From DASRIA01 sp963768885 (GTDB lineage: Bacteria; Actinomycetota; Thermoleophilia; Solirubrobacterales; JBBDJG01): a stretch of DNA of 64,000 nt. Location: contig CAVYJN010000007.1 in assembly GCA_963768885.1 (NCBI GenBank), positions 248,001 to 312,000 on the forward strand, written 5' to 3'. The notes beneath the pieces are model-generated. The model made no database searches, was not told the origin of the DNA, and saw nothing but the letters and a program-made list of their open reading frames with translations. This document shows positions 44,522-54,385 of this stretch, one piece after another; the first letter of the stretch is position 1, and each line of letters starts with the position of its first letter. The translations under genes were made by a program, and so were the position numbers.

Positions 44522-45766
44522 TTGGCCACCGCAAGCCCGAAAAGGTCACGGTCCACCGCCCCGGCGGCGCTCACCAGGTTGGTCGAGCGCTTCGACCACT
44601 CTGTCTTCGACCTGACCGAGGAGCGCGCCGTGATCCGGCTGACGACCGCCGGCGGGCCGGAGTGGGACGTGACCGTGGAGCGCAAGACGGCGCGTATCGC
44701 GCCGGCGCGCGGCAACCCCGACGCGACCGTCGAAGCCGATCTCGCGACCTGGGAGTCGATCGGGGACGACGTGGCCGGGGGCATGGAGGCCTTCCGCCGA
44801 GGCCGCCTGCACGTGCGCCGCAACCTCCACCTCGGCGTCGGCTTCCTCGCCGCGACCGGCCCCGACACGCCCGGCCGGCTGCGGTTCGACCGCGTGCGAA
44901 CCGCCGCGGGCAGCTTCTCGATCCTCGAGGCCGGCAGCGGCCCCCCGGTGCTGATGCTGCACGGCCTCGGCGGGACCAAGGCGTCGTTCCTCCCGACGGT
45001 CGCGGCGCTCGCACCGAGCTTCCGGGCGATCGCGGTCGACGCGCTGGGGTTCGGGGACTCCGACAAGCCGCTCGGGGCGTCCTACGGCCCGCAGTTCCAG
45101 GCCGACGCGGTCGCGGCCCTGCTCGACGCGATGGAGATCGATCGCGCCCATCTGATCGGCCACAGCATGGGCGGGCGGATCGCGCTCGAGGTCGGATTCG
45201 AGCACCATCGGCGCATCGAGCGCCTCGTGCTGATGACGCCCGCGATGGCGTGGCTGCGCGAGCGCCGCTGGGCGCCGTACCTGAAACTGGTCCGGCCCGA
45301 GCTCGGCCTGCTGCAGATCGCTCCGCGGCCGGTCGTGGACCGGATCGTGCGGCGCCTGATCCCGGGGGCGGACTCCCCCGCCGCCGCGGCCGGCATCGAC
45401 GAGTTCATCCGCGCGTACACGACCGCACGCGGCCGCGCGGCCTTCTACGCGGCGGCACGTCACATCTACCTCGACGAGCCGCACGGCGACGACGGCTTCT
45501 GGCCACGCCTGCGGGAGCTCGCGCCCGACGCGATGTTCCTCTGGGGCCGCAAGGACATGCTCGTCCCGACCGCCTTCATGAAGCACGTGGAGCGGGAGCT
45601 GCCCGCCGCCCATCACGTCGAGCTCGACTGCGGGCACATCCCCCAGATCGAGCGCCCGCGCCAGGCGCACGCCGCGATCGCGAGCTTCCTGCAGAAGGGC
45701 AGGCCGGCCCGGCGCGCGAGCGCGCGCCCGGCGAGCCGCCGCGCGACCCGTGCCCGCACGGGCTGA
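44522..45766 (+). CDS. SCP2-like domain fused to an alpha/beta hydrolase
   Basis: The 414-residue protein has an N-terminal SCP2-like lipid-carrier domain (about 20-125: ERAVIRLTTAGGPEWDVTVE, GGMEAFRRGRLHVRRNLHL). An alpha/beta hydrolase domain follows with MLHGLGGTKASF, the nucleophile elbow GHSMGGRIAL, the acid in LWGRKDMLVP and His in LDCGHIPQIERP. The TTG at 44522 is the earliest plausible start but lacks a clear ribosome site; a TTG at 44579 is an alternative. A carrier fused to a hydrolase suggests a lipid-like ester substrate. The C-terminal tail is Arg/Ala-rich. Confidence 0.78.
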   Translation: MATASPKRSRSTAPAALTRLVERFDHSVFDLTEERAVIRLTTAGGPEWDVTVERKTARIAPARGNPDATVEADLATWESIGDDVAGGMEAFRRGRLHVRRNLHLGVGFLAATGPDTPGRLRFDRVRTAAGSFSILEAGSGPPVLMLHGLGGTKASFLPTVAALAPSFRAIAVDALGFGDSDKPLGASYGPQFQADAVAALLDAMEIDRAHLIGHSMGGRIALEVGFEHHRRIERLVLMTPAMAWLRERRWAPYLKLVRPELGLLQIAPRPVVDRIVRRLIPGADSPAAAAGIDEFIRAYTTARGRAAFYAAARHIYLDEPHGDDGFWPRLRELAPDAMFLWGRKDMLVPTAFMKHVERELPAAHHVELDCGHIPQIERPRQAHAAIASFLQKGRPARRASARPASRRATRARTG

Positions 45767-45784
45767 GGCACTGACGGGCCGCTG

Positions 45785-46729
45785 CTAGTGGCAGCGGTCG
45801 GTGCCGGAGTCCTTGAACTTCTTCCCCGCCTCGGCCACGAACTTCCAGTCGTATGAGGTCGGGTGCAGAGTCAGCTTCAGCACGCCGTAGGTGCTCGCGT
45901 TGCGCACTTGGCTGTTGGGCTTGGCCGCGCCCGTAGCCGTGAAGAACGCCCCACCCGTGCCGACCACGAACTGCCGTATGCCGCGCGACTTGTCGAGCTT
46001 CCCCGAAGGGTTCTGGGGCGCGAAGCGCTCGTAGTCGTGGGCGTGGCCGCCCAGCACGACGTCGGCGTTCGCGTCGTAGAGGTCCTGGAACAGGGCCTGC
46101 ATGAAGGTCGCGTTGCTGTCGTGCCCGGAGTTGAACCGCGGGTGATGCCAGTACGCCAGCGTGCAGGCCGCGGGGTGGGCGGCGAGGTCCGCCTTGAGCC
46201 AGGTCTCCTGCGGCGACCCCGCCCCGCACGGCACCGGCGAGCAGTGGTCGCCCGAGTTGAGCGCGATCAGGTGCCAGGCCCCGACGTCGAAGCTGTAGTA
46301 GCCCTTGTCACGGTCGCCGGCCGGCCCGCTGAAGCTGCCGACGCCGTTGAAGTAGTCGAAGTAGCCCGCCGCCCCGGTCGTCAGGTACTCGTGGTTCCCG
46401 AGCGCCGGAAACGTGATCGGCTTGACCCGCCCCCAGGTCGGCCCGTAGGACTGCGTGAAGCCGGACAGGGTCCCCTTCTCGTACTGCGCGTCGCCCAGCG
46501 GCAGCACCGCGCTCAGGCCGGCGTTCACGAGCAGGTTCGATGTGTACTTCTGGCGGCATTTCGTCGAGGTCCCGTTGCCGCCGTTGTAGTACTGGCTGCT
46601 GGGCGCGCACGCGATGTCCCCCGCCGCCGCGATCACCGGGTCCGCCGAGGCCGAGGGGACGGCGACGGCCGTGAACACCGCCACGGCGGTCGCGATCGAC
46701 GCAATACGTTGGGTGCAGCCCCTGCTCAT
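45785..46729 (-). CDS. Secreted metallophosphoesterase (purple acid phosphatase-like)
   Basis: The 314-residue precursor has a signal peptide ending VPSASA. It carries the metallophosphoesterase metal motifs AAGDIAC, LPLGDAQY, ALGNHEYL, LAYWHHPRF and GGHAHDYERF. The active site is complete, so it should hydrolyse phosphomonoesters or diesters outside the cell. It converges with the SCP2-hydrolase gene 18 nt away. Confidence 0.9.
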   Translation of the reverse strand: MSRGCTQRIASIATAVAVFTAVAVPSASADPVIAAAGDIACAPSSQYYNGGNGTSTKCRQKYTSNLLVNAGLSAVLPLGDAQYEKGTLSGFTQSYGPTWGRVKPITFPALGNHEYLTTGAAGYFDYFNGVGSFSGPAGDRDKGYYSFDVGAWHLIALNSGDHCSPVPCGAGSPQETWLKADLAAHPAACTLAYWHHPRFNSGHDSNATFMQALFQDLYDANADVVLGGHAHDYERFAPQNPSGKLDKSRGIRQFVVGTGGAFFTATGAAKPNSQVRNASTYGVLKLTLHPTSYDWKFVAEAGKKFKDSGTDRCH

Positions 46730-46789
46730 CCTGTCCCTGGCTCTCCCTGGCCCGTGCCTGAAGCCAAACGGGAGCTTACTCCTATGGCG

Positions 46790-46939
46790 CTAGCGGTAGT
46801 TCTCGGGAACGAATTCCGACCGCGGCGCCGCGTACTCGCATTCGGTGCAGCGCATGATGGGCTCGTCCGGAGGCGGACCGGCCTCCGGATCGTCCGGCAG
46901 GGGCTCTATGTAGGGGGACATGCAGTTTGGACAAAGCAC
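46790..46939 (-). CDS. 49-residue zinc-ribbon protein
   Basis: A short frame starting VLCPNCMSPYIEPLP and containing MRCTECEYAAPRSEF has two CxxC pairs, enough for one zinc ribbon. The GTG at 46939 lies 8 nt after TAAGCT (46953-46948 on the minus strand), the same leaderless spacing as many genes here, which supports it as a real gene. Similar micro-proteins are common in actinobacteria, function unknown. Confidence 0.65.
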   Translation of the reverse strand: MLCPNCMSPYIEPLPDDPEAGPPPDEPIMRCTECEYAAPRSEFVPENYR

Positions 46940-47072
46940 GGTGGCGGAGCTTAGCCGCGGTGTTCAAGCGGGCTCGGGCCAACCCGCCGTAAGATGCAAA
47001 TGGGACAAGCATGTATTGGGCTGGGGAGCAACGATGACCGCGCCGGCGGCAGTCAGGCGCTGACGATCCGAG

Positions 47073-48026
47073 ATGGCGCGAGCGGTGCGACATCCCGGGT
47101 TGTTCGACGCGAGCGGAGCGCAGCTCGCCGGAAGGCTGCTCGACGTGGCCGGGTGCGAGACATACGTGGTCGACGCTCCGGCGCAGTGCAGGTCCTCGTC
47201 GCCGCCCGTGCTGTTGCTGCACGGCTATGGCGACACCGCCGACGCCTGGCGGCGGGTCGTCCCGCCGCTCGCCCGCCGGCGGCGCGTGATCGCGATCGAC
47301 GTTCCGCCCTTCGGCCGCTCGGGCGAGGCGCCGTCCCTCTTCGAGGAGGACCCGATCGGCTGCTACCGGCAGTTCTTCGCGGCGCTGTTCGAGCAGCTCG
47401 AGATCGAGCGCGCGGCGTTCGTGGGCCACTCGCTCGGGGGCGCGATGGCCTTGACGATCGCGCTCGAGCAGCCGTCGCTGGTCGACCGGCTCGTGCTCGT
47501 CGCGCCCGCGGGGCTCGGCGACAGCGCCCCATGGTGGTGGCACGCGATCTCGGGGCGCTGGATCAACTGGCCGGCCTTGCTGAAGCTCCCCAACCCCGTC
47601 GCGAAACCGGCCGTGAAGGCGGCGCTGCGCGGCTTCCTCGAGGAGCGCCTCGTGCACGACACCCGCGCGATGGGCGAGGTGATCGACCACTTCGTGCACC
47701 TGCACGGCGGCCCGCGCCAGCTCAAGCACCTGATCGACACGGGCCGGTCGCTGATGGCCGGCTACACGGGCGACCTGCTGGACCGCAGCGCGTCGCTCGA
47801 GATGCCGGTGCTCGTCCTGTGGGGCAGCGAGGACCGCCTCACCCCCGCCGAGCACGCGGAGGCGTTCGGAGCGACCGTTCCCCACGCGGAGGTGAAGGTC
47901 CTCGACCGCTGCGGGCACTATCCACAGCTCGAGCTGCCGACCCGCGTGACGCGGCTGCTCGACGACTTCCTCGGCTCCCGGCCCGCAGGCGTGCGGGCCG
48001 CGCGCAACGGCGCCGCGCGCCGCTAG
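47073..48026 (+). CDS. Alpha/beta hydrolase
   Basis: The 317-residue enzyme has the oxyanion region LLLHGYGDTADAW, nucleophile elbow GHSLGGAMAL, an acid in LWGSEDRLTP and the catalytic His in DRCGHYPQLE. Its family covers esterases, C-C hydrolases and epoxide hydrolases; the substrate cannot be told. The ATG at 47073 lacks a ribosome site. A TAAGAT about 80 nt upstream (46990-46995) could drive it, and a 9-codon frame with its own GGGGAG site (47034-47063) lies in the leader. Confidence 0.82.
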   Translation: MARAVRHPGLFDASGAQLAGRLLDVAGCETYVVDAPAQCRSSSPPVLLLHGYGDTADAWRRVVPPLARRRRVIAIDVPPFGRSGEAPSLFEEDPIGCYRQFFAALFEQLEIERAAFVGHSLGGAMALTIALEQPSLVDRLVLVAPAGLGDSAPWWWHAISGRWINWPALLKLPNPVAKPAVKAALRGFLEERLVHDTRAMGEVIDHFVHLHGGPRQLKHLIDTGRSLMAGYTGDLLDRSASLEMPVLVLWGSEDRLTPAEHAEAFGATVPHAEVKVLDRCGHYPQLELPTRVTRLLDDFLGSRPAGVRAARNGAARR

Positions 48027-48042
48027 GGACGAGCCGCGTCCG

Positions 48043-48333
48043 CTAGTCGCGGTCGGCGTTCTCCGCGGCCCTGCGCGCCTCGTCGCGAACGACGTCCTCG
48101 CGGAACTCGTCCTCGGTGATCTCCTTCTCGCCGCGCTTTCGCCGGTACTCGTTCTGCGCCTCGATCATCTGCTCGACGTCCTGCATCTCGAGCTCGATCT
48201 CGGTCTCGTAGGAGCGCGTCGGCTGCCAGTCCAGCAGGTCGGCCCCGGTGCCGGGGTAGAGGCGCGCCAGCAGCACGAGCAGCCCGACGATCACGAGGAT
48301 CCCGACCAGCACGATGAGTGGGAAGGCATCCAT
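48043..48333 (-). CDS. Small single-pass membrane protein with charged tail
   Basis: This 96-residue protein has one N-terminal helix (FPLIVLVGILVIVGLLVLLA) and a cytosolic tail rich in Glu and Arg (IEAQNEYRRKRGEKEITEDE) that is probably helical. It resembles hypothetical actinobacterial membrane proteins. Function is unknown. It is divergent from the thiolase gene and converges with the hydrolase. Confidence 0.7.
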   Translation of the reverse strand: MDAFPLIVLVGILVIVGLLVLLARLYPGTGADLLDWQPTRSYETEIELEMQDVEQMIEAQNEYRRKRGEKEITEDEFREDVVRDEARRAAENADRD

Positions 48334-48402
48334 GGGCGACGGGCCGAGTCTACCCCCGTACGCCCGCGCCGCCCGGGCGAATCGGCGGATACAGTTCCCC
48401 GC

Positions 48403-49606
<1,204 letters not shown>

Positions 49607-49610
<4 letters not shown>

Positions 49611-50008
49611 CCGAGGGCGGCAACGCCGCCCGGATCCGCGCGGCGATCGAGCGCTGGAACGCGGGCGACCGCACGGCGCCGCTCGAGGACATCGACCCGG
49701 AGGTCGAGATCCGCACGGGGATCGGGGACGCATTCCAGGGCGAGCCCTTCCGCGGGCACGAGGGAGCCCGCCAATGGCTCGCGGGCCTCGACGAGAACTT
49801 CGAGACCTGGGAGATCCTGATCGACGAGTGCCGTGAGCAGGGAGACGTCGTGCTGGTGCTGGGCGGCGTGCGGGCGAAAGGCCGCGGCAGCGGCATCGAG
49901 CTCGAGCAGGAGATCGGCTGGGTCTACGAGTTCCGCGACGACAAGATGATCCGCTTGCACACCTACTACGACCGCGAGCAGGCGATCGCAGCGAGTGGAC
50001 TAAGCTAG
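49607..50008 (+). CDS. SnoaL-like (NTF2-fold) protein in the beta-oxidation operon
   Basis: The 133-residue protein starts VTEGGNAARIRAAIERWNAG and contains IDPEVEIRTGIGDAFQGEPF and YEFRDDKMIRLHTYYDRE, typical of the SnoaL-like family. Its GTG overlaps the thiolase stop (GTGA), so the two are coupled. No catalytic residues can be assigned. Confidence 0.82.
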
Positions 50009-50014
50009 CCCGCC

Positions 50015-50845
50015 ATGGCTGAGACCCGCAACGCGGCCATACCACTGCTCTGCTCCGTGGACGGGCGCATCGGCCCCGTCGCCGAGGCGACCGTGTCGAT
50101 CACCGACGACGGCTTCCTGCGCGGCGACGGCGTGTTCGAGATGCTCAAGCTCTACGAGGGGCGGCCCTTCGGCTTCGCCGACCACATGGACCGCCTCGAC
50201 CGCTCCGCCGAGGGGATCTTCCTCGAGTACGACCGCCCCACATTCGAGCGGGAGCTCGAGGCCCTGATCGCCGAGCACGGCAAGCACGACGCGGCATTGC
50301 GGCTCGTGGTCACCCGCGGGGGCCGGCGCATCGGGATCATCGAGCCGCTGCCGGACTACCGTCACGGCATCTCGCTGTCGGGAGTGCGCTACCAGTCCAC
50401 GATCGTGCTCACCCACCTGAAGACGCTCTCCTACGGCGGCAACATGCGCGCGACCCGGCTCGCGCAGCGCGACGGCGCGGACGAGGCGCTGCTGGTCGAG
50501 CCCGACGGCACCGTGCTCGAGGCCCCGACCTCCACCCTCTTCTGGGTCGACTCGGAGGGCAACCTGCACACCCCCGCGCTCGACGTCGGCGTGCTCGCCT
50601 CGATCACGCGCGAGCGCATCATGCGGCTCGTGCCGGTCACCGAGGACGAGCGCTGCAGCATCTCCGACGTGCTCGGCGCGTCGGAGCTGTTCCTTGCCTC
50701 GTCGCTGCGCGAGGTGCAGGGAATCTCCTCGCTCGACGGACTCGATTTCCGGTGCCCCGGGCCCGTCACCGAGCGCGTCTCCGACCTGCTGGCCGAGCAC
50801 ATCCAGGCCGAGCTCACCGGCGCCCTGCAGTTCGAGGGCGGATGA
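50015..50845 (+). CDS. Class IV aminotransferase/aminodeoxychorismate lyase-like
   Basis: This 276-residue PLP enzyme has the fold-type IV pattern: GFLRGDGVFEMLKLYEG, the PLP lysine in THLKTLSYGGNMRA and a C-terminal SDVLGASELFLASSLREVQG. Family members include branched-chain and D-amino acid aminotransferases and 4-amino-4-deoxychorismate lyase (PabC). The Ser/Thr-rich phosphate-cup residues are visible in LEAPTSTLFW. TAAGCT lies 8 nt before the ATG, and the stop overlaps the acyl-CoA dehydrogenase start. Its role among beta-oxidation genes is unclear. Confidence 0.87.
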   Translation: MAETRNAAIPLLCSVDGRIGPVAEATVSITDDGFLRGDGVFEMLKLYEGRPFGFADHMDRLDRSAEGIFLEYDRPTFERELEALIAEHGKHDAALRLVVTRGGRRIGIIEPLPDYRHGISLSGVRYQSTIVLTHLKTLSYGGNMRATRLAQRDGADEALLVEPDGTVLEAPTSTLFWVDSEGNLHTPALDVGVLASITRERIMRLVPVTEDERCSISDVLGASELFLASSLREVQGISSLDGLDFRCPGPVTERVSDLLAEHIQAELTGALQFEGG

Positions 50846-52002
50846 ACCTCGACCTCACCGACGAGCAGCGCCTGATTCGTGAGACGGCGCGGGAGTTCGC
50901 GGACCGCGAGATCATCCCGCGCGCCCGCGACAACGATCGCGCCGAGCGCTTCGACCTCGAGCTCGTGAAGAAGATCGCGGACATGGGATATCTCGGCGCC
51001 CCCGTGGCCGAGGAGTACGGCGGCCGCAGCCTCGACTACATCTCCTACGGGCTCGTGGTCGAGGAGATCGGGCGCGGCGACTCGTCGGCGCGCACCGTCG
51101 TGTCGGTGCAGACGTCGCTCGTCGCCGGGTCGATCGAGCAGTGGGGCACCGAGGAGCAGAAGCGCGAGCTGCTGCCGAAGCTCTGCTCGGGCGAATGGCT
51201 CGGCTGCTTCGGCCTCACCGAGCCCGGCACCGGCTCGGACGCCGCCTCGGTCACGACGCGCGCCACCAAGCGGAACGGCGGGTGGTCGATCTCCGGCTCG
51301 AAGATGTTCATCTCGCTCGGCAACAACGCCAAGGTCGCGATGATCTTCGCCCAGACCGACCCGGAGCGAAAGCATCGCGGCGTCGCCTGCTTCCTCGTGC
51401 CGACCGACCGTCCCGGCTTCTCCGCGCAGGAGATCCACGGCAAGCTCGGGTTGCGCGCCTCGGACACCGCCGAGCTGTCGCTCGACGGCGTCGAGGTCTC
51501 CGACGACGAGATGCTCGGCGAGATCGGCGACGGCTTCAAGATCGCGATGTCGGCGCTCGACCGCGGGCGCTACAGCGTCGCCGCGGGTTGCGTGGGAATC
51601 GCCCAGGGCTGCGTGAACGAGTCGGTCAAGTACTCGCAGGAGCGCCGGCAGTTCGGTCGCCCGATCGCGAGCTTCCAGCTCGTGCAGGAGCTGATCGCCG
51701 AGATGGTCGTCGACGCCGACGCGGCGCGCCTGCTCGTGTGGCGCGCGGGCCACCTCAAGGACCAGAAGCGCCCGAACACCCTCGAGACGTCGATCGCGAA
51801 GTACTACGCGACCGAGGCCGCGGTGCGCTGCGCGAACGCAGCGATACAGGTGCACGGGGGCTACGGCTACATCGACGAGTACCCCGTCGAGCGCTACATG
51901 CGGGACGCCCGCGTGACGACGCTCTACGAGGGCACCTCGCAGATCCAGAAGTTGATCATCGGGCGCCACGCGACCGGAATCAACGCCATGATCCCGGAGT
52001 AG
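50842..52002 (+). CDS. Acyl-CoA dehydrogenase
   Basis: This 386-residue FAD enzyme catalyses the first step of beta-oxidation. It contains CFGLTEPGTGSDAASV, the catalytic Glu in TLYEGTSQIQKLIIGR and the family motif QVHGGYGYIDEYPVERYMRD. The ATG overlaps the aminotransferase stop (ATGA). Length is typical of short- and medium-chain acyl-CoA dehydrogenases (Acd/BCD type). The chain length preferred is not visible. Confidence 0.95.
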   Translation: MNLDLTDEQRLIRETAREFADREIIPRARDNDRAERFDLELVKKIADMGYLGAPVAEEYGGRSLDYISYGLVVEEIGRGDSSARTVVSVQTSLVAGSIEQWGTEEQKRELLPKLCSGEWLGCFGLTEPGTGSDAASVTTRATKRNGGWSISGSKMFISLGNNAKVAMIFAQTDPERKHRGVACFLVPTDRPGFSAQEIHGKLGLRASDTAELSLDGVEVSDDEMLGEIGDGFKIAMSALDRGRYSVAAGCVGIAQGCVNESVKYSQERRQFGRPIASFQLVQELIAEMVVDADAARLLVWRAGHLKDQKRPNTLETSIAKYYATEAAVRCANAAIQVHGGYGYIDEYPVERYMRDARVTTLYEGTSQIQKLIIGRHATGINAMIPE

Positions 52003-52010
52003 GTCCCGTC

Positions 52011-52778
52011 GTGGCCGACATTGCCGTCGAGCGACAGGAGGCGGTGGCGATCGTGCGCATGACCCGGCCCGAGCGCCGCAACGCGCTCTCGCCCGCGGTG
52101 CTGGAGCAGATCGCCGCGATGGTCGGCGAGCTCGACGCGGACGAGGCGGCGCGCTGCATCGTGATCGCCGGCACCGACGAGGTGTTCGCTGCGGGAGCCG
52201 ACATCAAGGCGATGGCCGAGCGCAGCTTCCAGCAGGTGCTCGAGGCCTCGACGATGCCCTTCTGGCAGCGCGTCGCGGACTGCCGCACGCCGCTGATCGC
52301 CGCGGTCTCGGGCTTCGCGCTCGGCGGCGGCTGCGAGCTGGCGCTGCTGTGCGACATGATCGTCGCCTCCGAGACCGCCGAGTTCGGGCAGCCGGAGATC
52401 ACGCTCGGGATCATCCCCGGCGGCGGCGGCACCCAGCGGCTGGCGCGGATCCTCGGCAAGCAGCGCACGATGGAGCTCGTGCTCACCGGCCGCCGCATCG
52501 ACGCGAAGGAGGCGCTGCGGCTCGGCTTCGTGAACAAGGTCTCTCCCAAGCGCACGTGGTTCACCGACGCCGTCCAGCTCGCCGAGGTGGTCGCGCGGCG
52601 CCCGCCGCTGGCCGTGAAGCTGGCCAAGCAGGCGGTGCTCGCGGCCGACGAGATGGCGCTGAGCGCAGGCCTCGCGCACGAGCGCCGGCTGTACGAGCTG
52701 GCGATGGCGACCGAGGACCGCGTCGAGGGAATGCAGGCCTTCCTCGAGAAGCGCCGCCCGGAGTTCCGCGGACGGTGA
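52011..52778 (+). CDS. Enoyl-CoA hydratase
   Basis: The 255-residue crotonase has the oxyanion-hole segment AGADIKAMAE, then SGFALGGGCELALLCD and the catalytic Glu region EFGQPEITLGIIPGGGGTQR, which retains both active glutamates typical of true hydratases. It hydrates enoyl-CoA to 3-hydroxyacyl-CoA. The GTG at 52011 follows the dehydrogenase by 8 nt and the stop overlaps the next GTG (GTGA). Confidence 0.94.
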   Translation: MADIAVERQEAVAIVRMTRPERRNALSPAVLEQIAAMVGELDADEAARCIVIAGTDEVFAAGADIKAMAERSFQQVLEASTMPFWQRVADCRTPLIAAVSGFALGGGCELALLCDMIVASETAEFGQPEITLGIIPGGGGTQRLARILGKQRTMELVLTGRRIDAKEALRLGFVNKVSPKRTWFTDAVQLAEVVARRPPLAVKLAKQAVLAADEMALSAGLAHERRLYELAMATEDRVEGMQAFLEKRRPEFRGR

Positions 52779-54376
52779 GCGCAGCCGCGGTGCGCCGCAT
52801 CGGCGTGGTCGGCGCCGGCACGATGGGCGCCGGCATCGCCCAGGTCGCGGCGCTCGCCGCTTACGAGACGCACCTCCACGACCCATACCCGGAGGCGCTC
52901 GAGCGCGGCCTGGCCGCCGTGCGCGCCGGGCTCGAGAAGGGCGTGCAGCGCGGACGCTGGAGCGGCGGCGACGCCGAAGAGGCGATGCAGCGCGTGCACG
53001 GCGCGCCCACGCTCGACGACCTCGCTTCCTGCGACCTCGTGATCGAGGCGGCCCCCGAGCAGATCGAGCTCAAGCGCTCGCTGTTCGAGCGCCTCTCCGA
53101 GGTCTGCGGGCCACAGACGGTGCTCGCCACGAACACCTCCTCCCTGCCCGTCACCGCGCTTGCCTCGGCCGCGTCCGAGCCCACGCGCGTCGTCGGGATG
53201 CACTTCTTCAACCCCCCGGCCCTGATGGAGCTGCTCGAGGTCGTCGCGGGCACCGAATCCGCGCCCGCGGCGGTCGAGCTGGCGCGCGACGTCGGCGAGC
53301 GCATGGGCAAGCGCGTGATCGTCGCGCGTGACGGGCCGGGCTTCCTCGCCAACCGCTGCGCGCGGCCGTTCGGGATGGAGGCCCTGAAGCTCCTTTCCGA
53401 GCGCGTGGCCGACCACGCGACGATCGACCGCATCGTGCGCATGGGGGCCGGCTTCCGGATGGGGCCGTTCGAGCTTGCCGACCTCGTCGGGATCGACGTG
53501 GGCTTCGAGGTCTCGAAGTCGTTCTGGGAGCAGAGCTTCCACGAGCCACGCTGGCGCCCGAGCATGATCCAGGCGCGGATGGTCCAGGCGGGCCGGCTGG
53601 GACGCAAGGCGGGACGCGGCTACTACGACTACTCGAACGGCGGGCACCGGCCCGACGACCCCGAGCCTCCCGAGGCGGCCGCCGTCGAGGGCGTGGTCGT
53701 GGTGGCGGGCGAGGGACGCCTGTCGGACGACCTGCGCGACGCGGCGGCCGACGCCGGCTACGAGGTGCTCGACATCGAGTCCATCAACGGCGACGCGCCC
53801 GACATCCTGATCGACGCCGTCACCGGGCGGTCGCCGCTCGAGGCCGAGCCGACGCTCGACGACCCGGAGACCCTGGTGCTCGCGCTGTGCGTCGACGGCA
53901 GCCTCGCCGAGCTCGACACGCGCGGCGGCGCCGTCGGGTTCCACGCGCTTCCGCCGCTCGGCGACTCGCGGCTGGTCGAGCTGACCCGCTCCTCGGAGAC
54001 GCGCGAGCGCCACGCGAGCCGGGCGGAGGAGTTCTTCCGCACGCTCGGCAAGCACGTGGAGTGGGTCGCCGACTGCCCCGGCCTCGTGCTCGGCCGCATC
54101 GTCTGCCAGCTCGTCAACGAGGCGGCCTTTGCGGTGTCGGAGGGAGTCGGGACGCCCGAGGACGTCGACGTCGCGATGCGCGCGGGCTACAACTACCCGC
54201 GCGGCCCCCTCGAGTGGGCCGACGAGATCGAGCTCGACCACGTGCTCTCCACGCTCGACGCGCTCTACGAGGAGCTCAAGGAGGAGCGCTACCGGGCGGC
54301 GCCGTTGCTGCGCCGCATGGTCGCCGAGGGCGCGATCGGCGAGGCCACCGGGCGCGGGTTCTTCACGTACGAGTAG
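52775..54376 (+). CDS. 3-hydroxyacyl-CoA dehydrogenase with duplicated C-terminal domain (PaaH-like)
   Basis: The 533-residue enzyme starts with the NAD motif RIGVVGAGTMGAGIAQVAAL, has the catalytic His in GMHFFNPPALMELLEVV, and contains two C-terminal dimerisation domains (about 190-290 and 425-530, the latter with RGPLEWADEIELDHV). The tandem arrangement is that of PaaH and related 3-hydroxybutyryl- or 3-hydroxyadipyl-CoA dehydrogenases. It oxidises 3-hydroxyacyl-CoA to the ketone cleaved by the thiolase at the operon head. The stop lies 9 nt from a convergent gene. Confidence 0.94.
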   Translation: MSAAAVRRIGVVGAGTMGAGIAQVAALAAYETHLHDPYPEALERGLAAVRAGLEKGVQRGRWSGGDAEEAMQRVHGAPTLDDLASCDLVIEAAPEQIELKRSLFERLSEVCGPQTVLATNTSSLPVTALASAASEPTRVVGMHFFNPPALMELLEVVAGTESAPAAVELARDVGERMGKRVIVARDGPGFLANRCARPFGMEALKLLSERVADHATIDRIVRMGAGFRMGPFELADLVGIDVGFEVSKSFWEQSFHEPRWRPSMIQARMVQAGRLGRKAGRGYYDYSNGGHRPDDPEPPEAAAVEGVVVVAGEGRLSDDLRDAAADAGYEVLDIESINGDAPDILIDAVTGRSPLEAEPTLDDPETLVLALCVDGSLAELDTRGGAVGFHALPPLGDSRLVELTRSSETRERHASRAEEFFRTLGKHVEWVADCPGLVLGRIVCQLVNEAAFAVSEGVGTPEDVDVAMRAGYNYPRGPLEWADEIELDHVLSTLDALYEELKEERYRAAPLLRRMVAEGAIGEATGRGFFTYE

Positions 54377-54385
54377 GCGGCGGGC

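Noticed and set aside
42702..44549. A 615-codon minus-strand frame opposite potB and potC
   Set aside because: It is charged and repetitive (R, H, E, D rich), typical of an antisense shadow of membrane-protein genes in GC-rich DNA.
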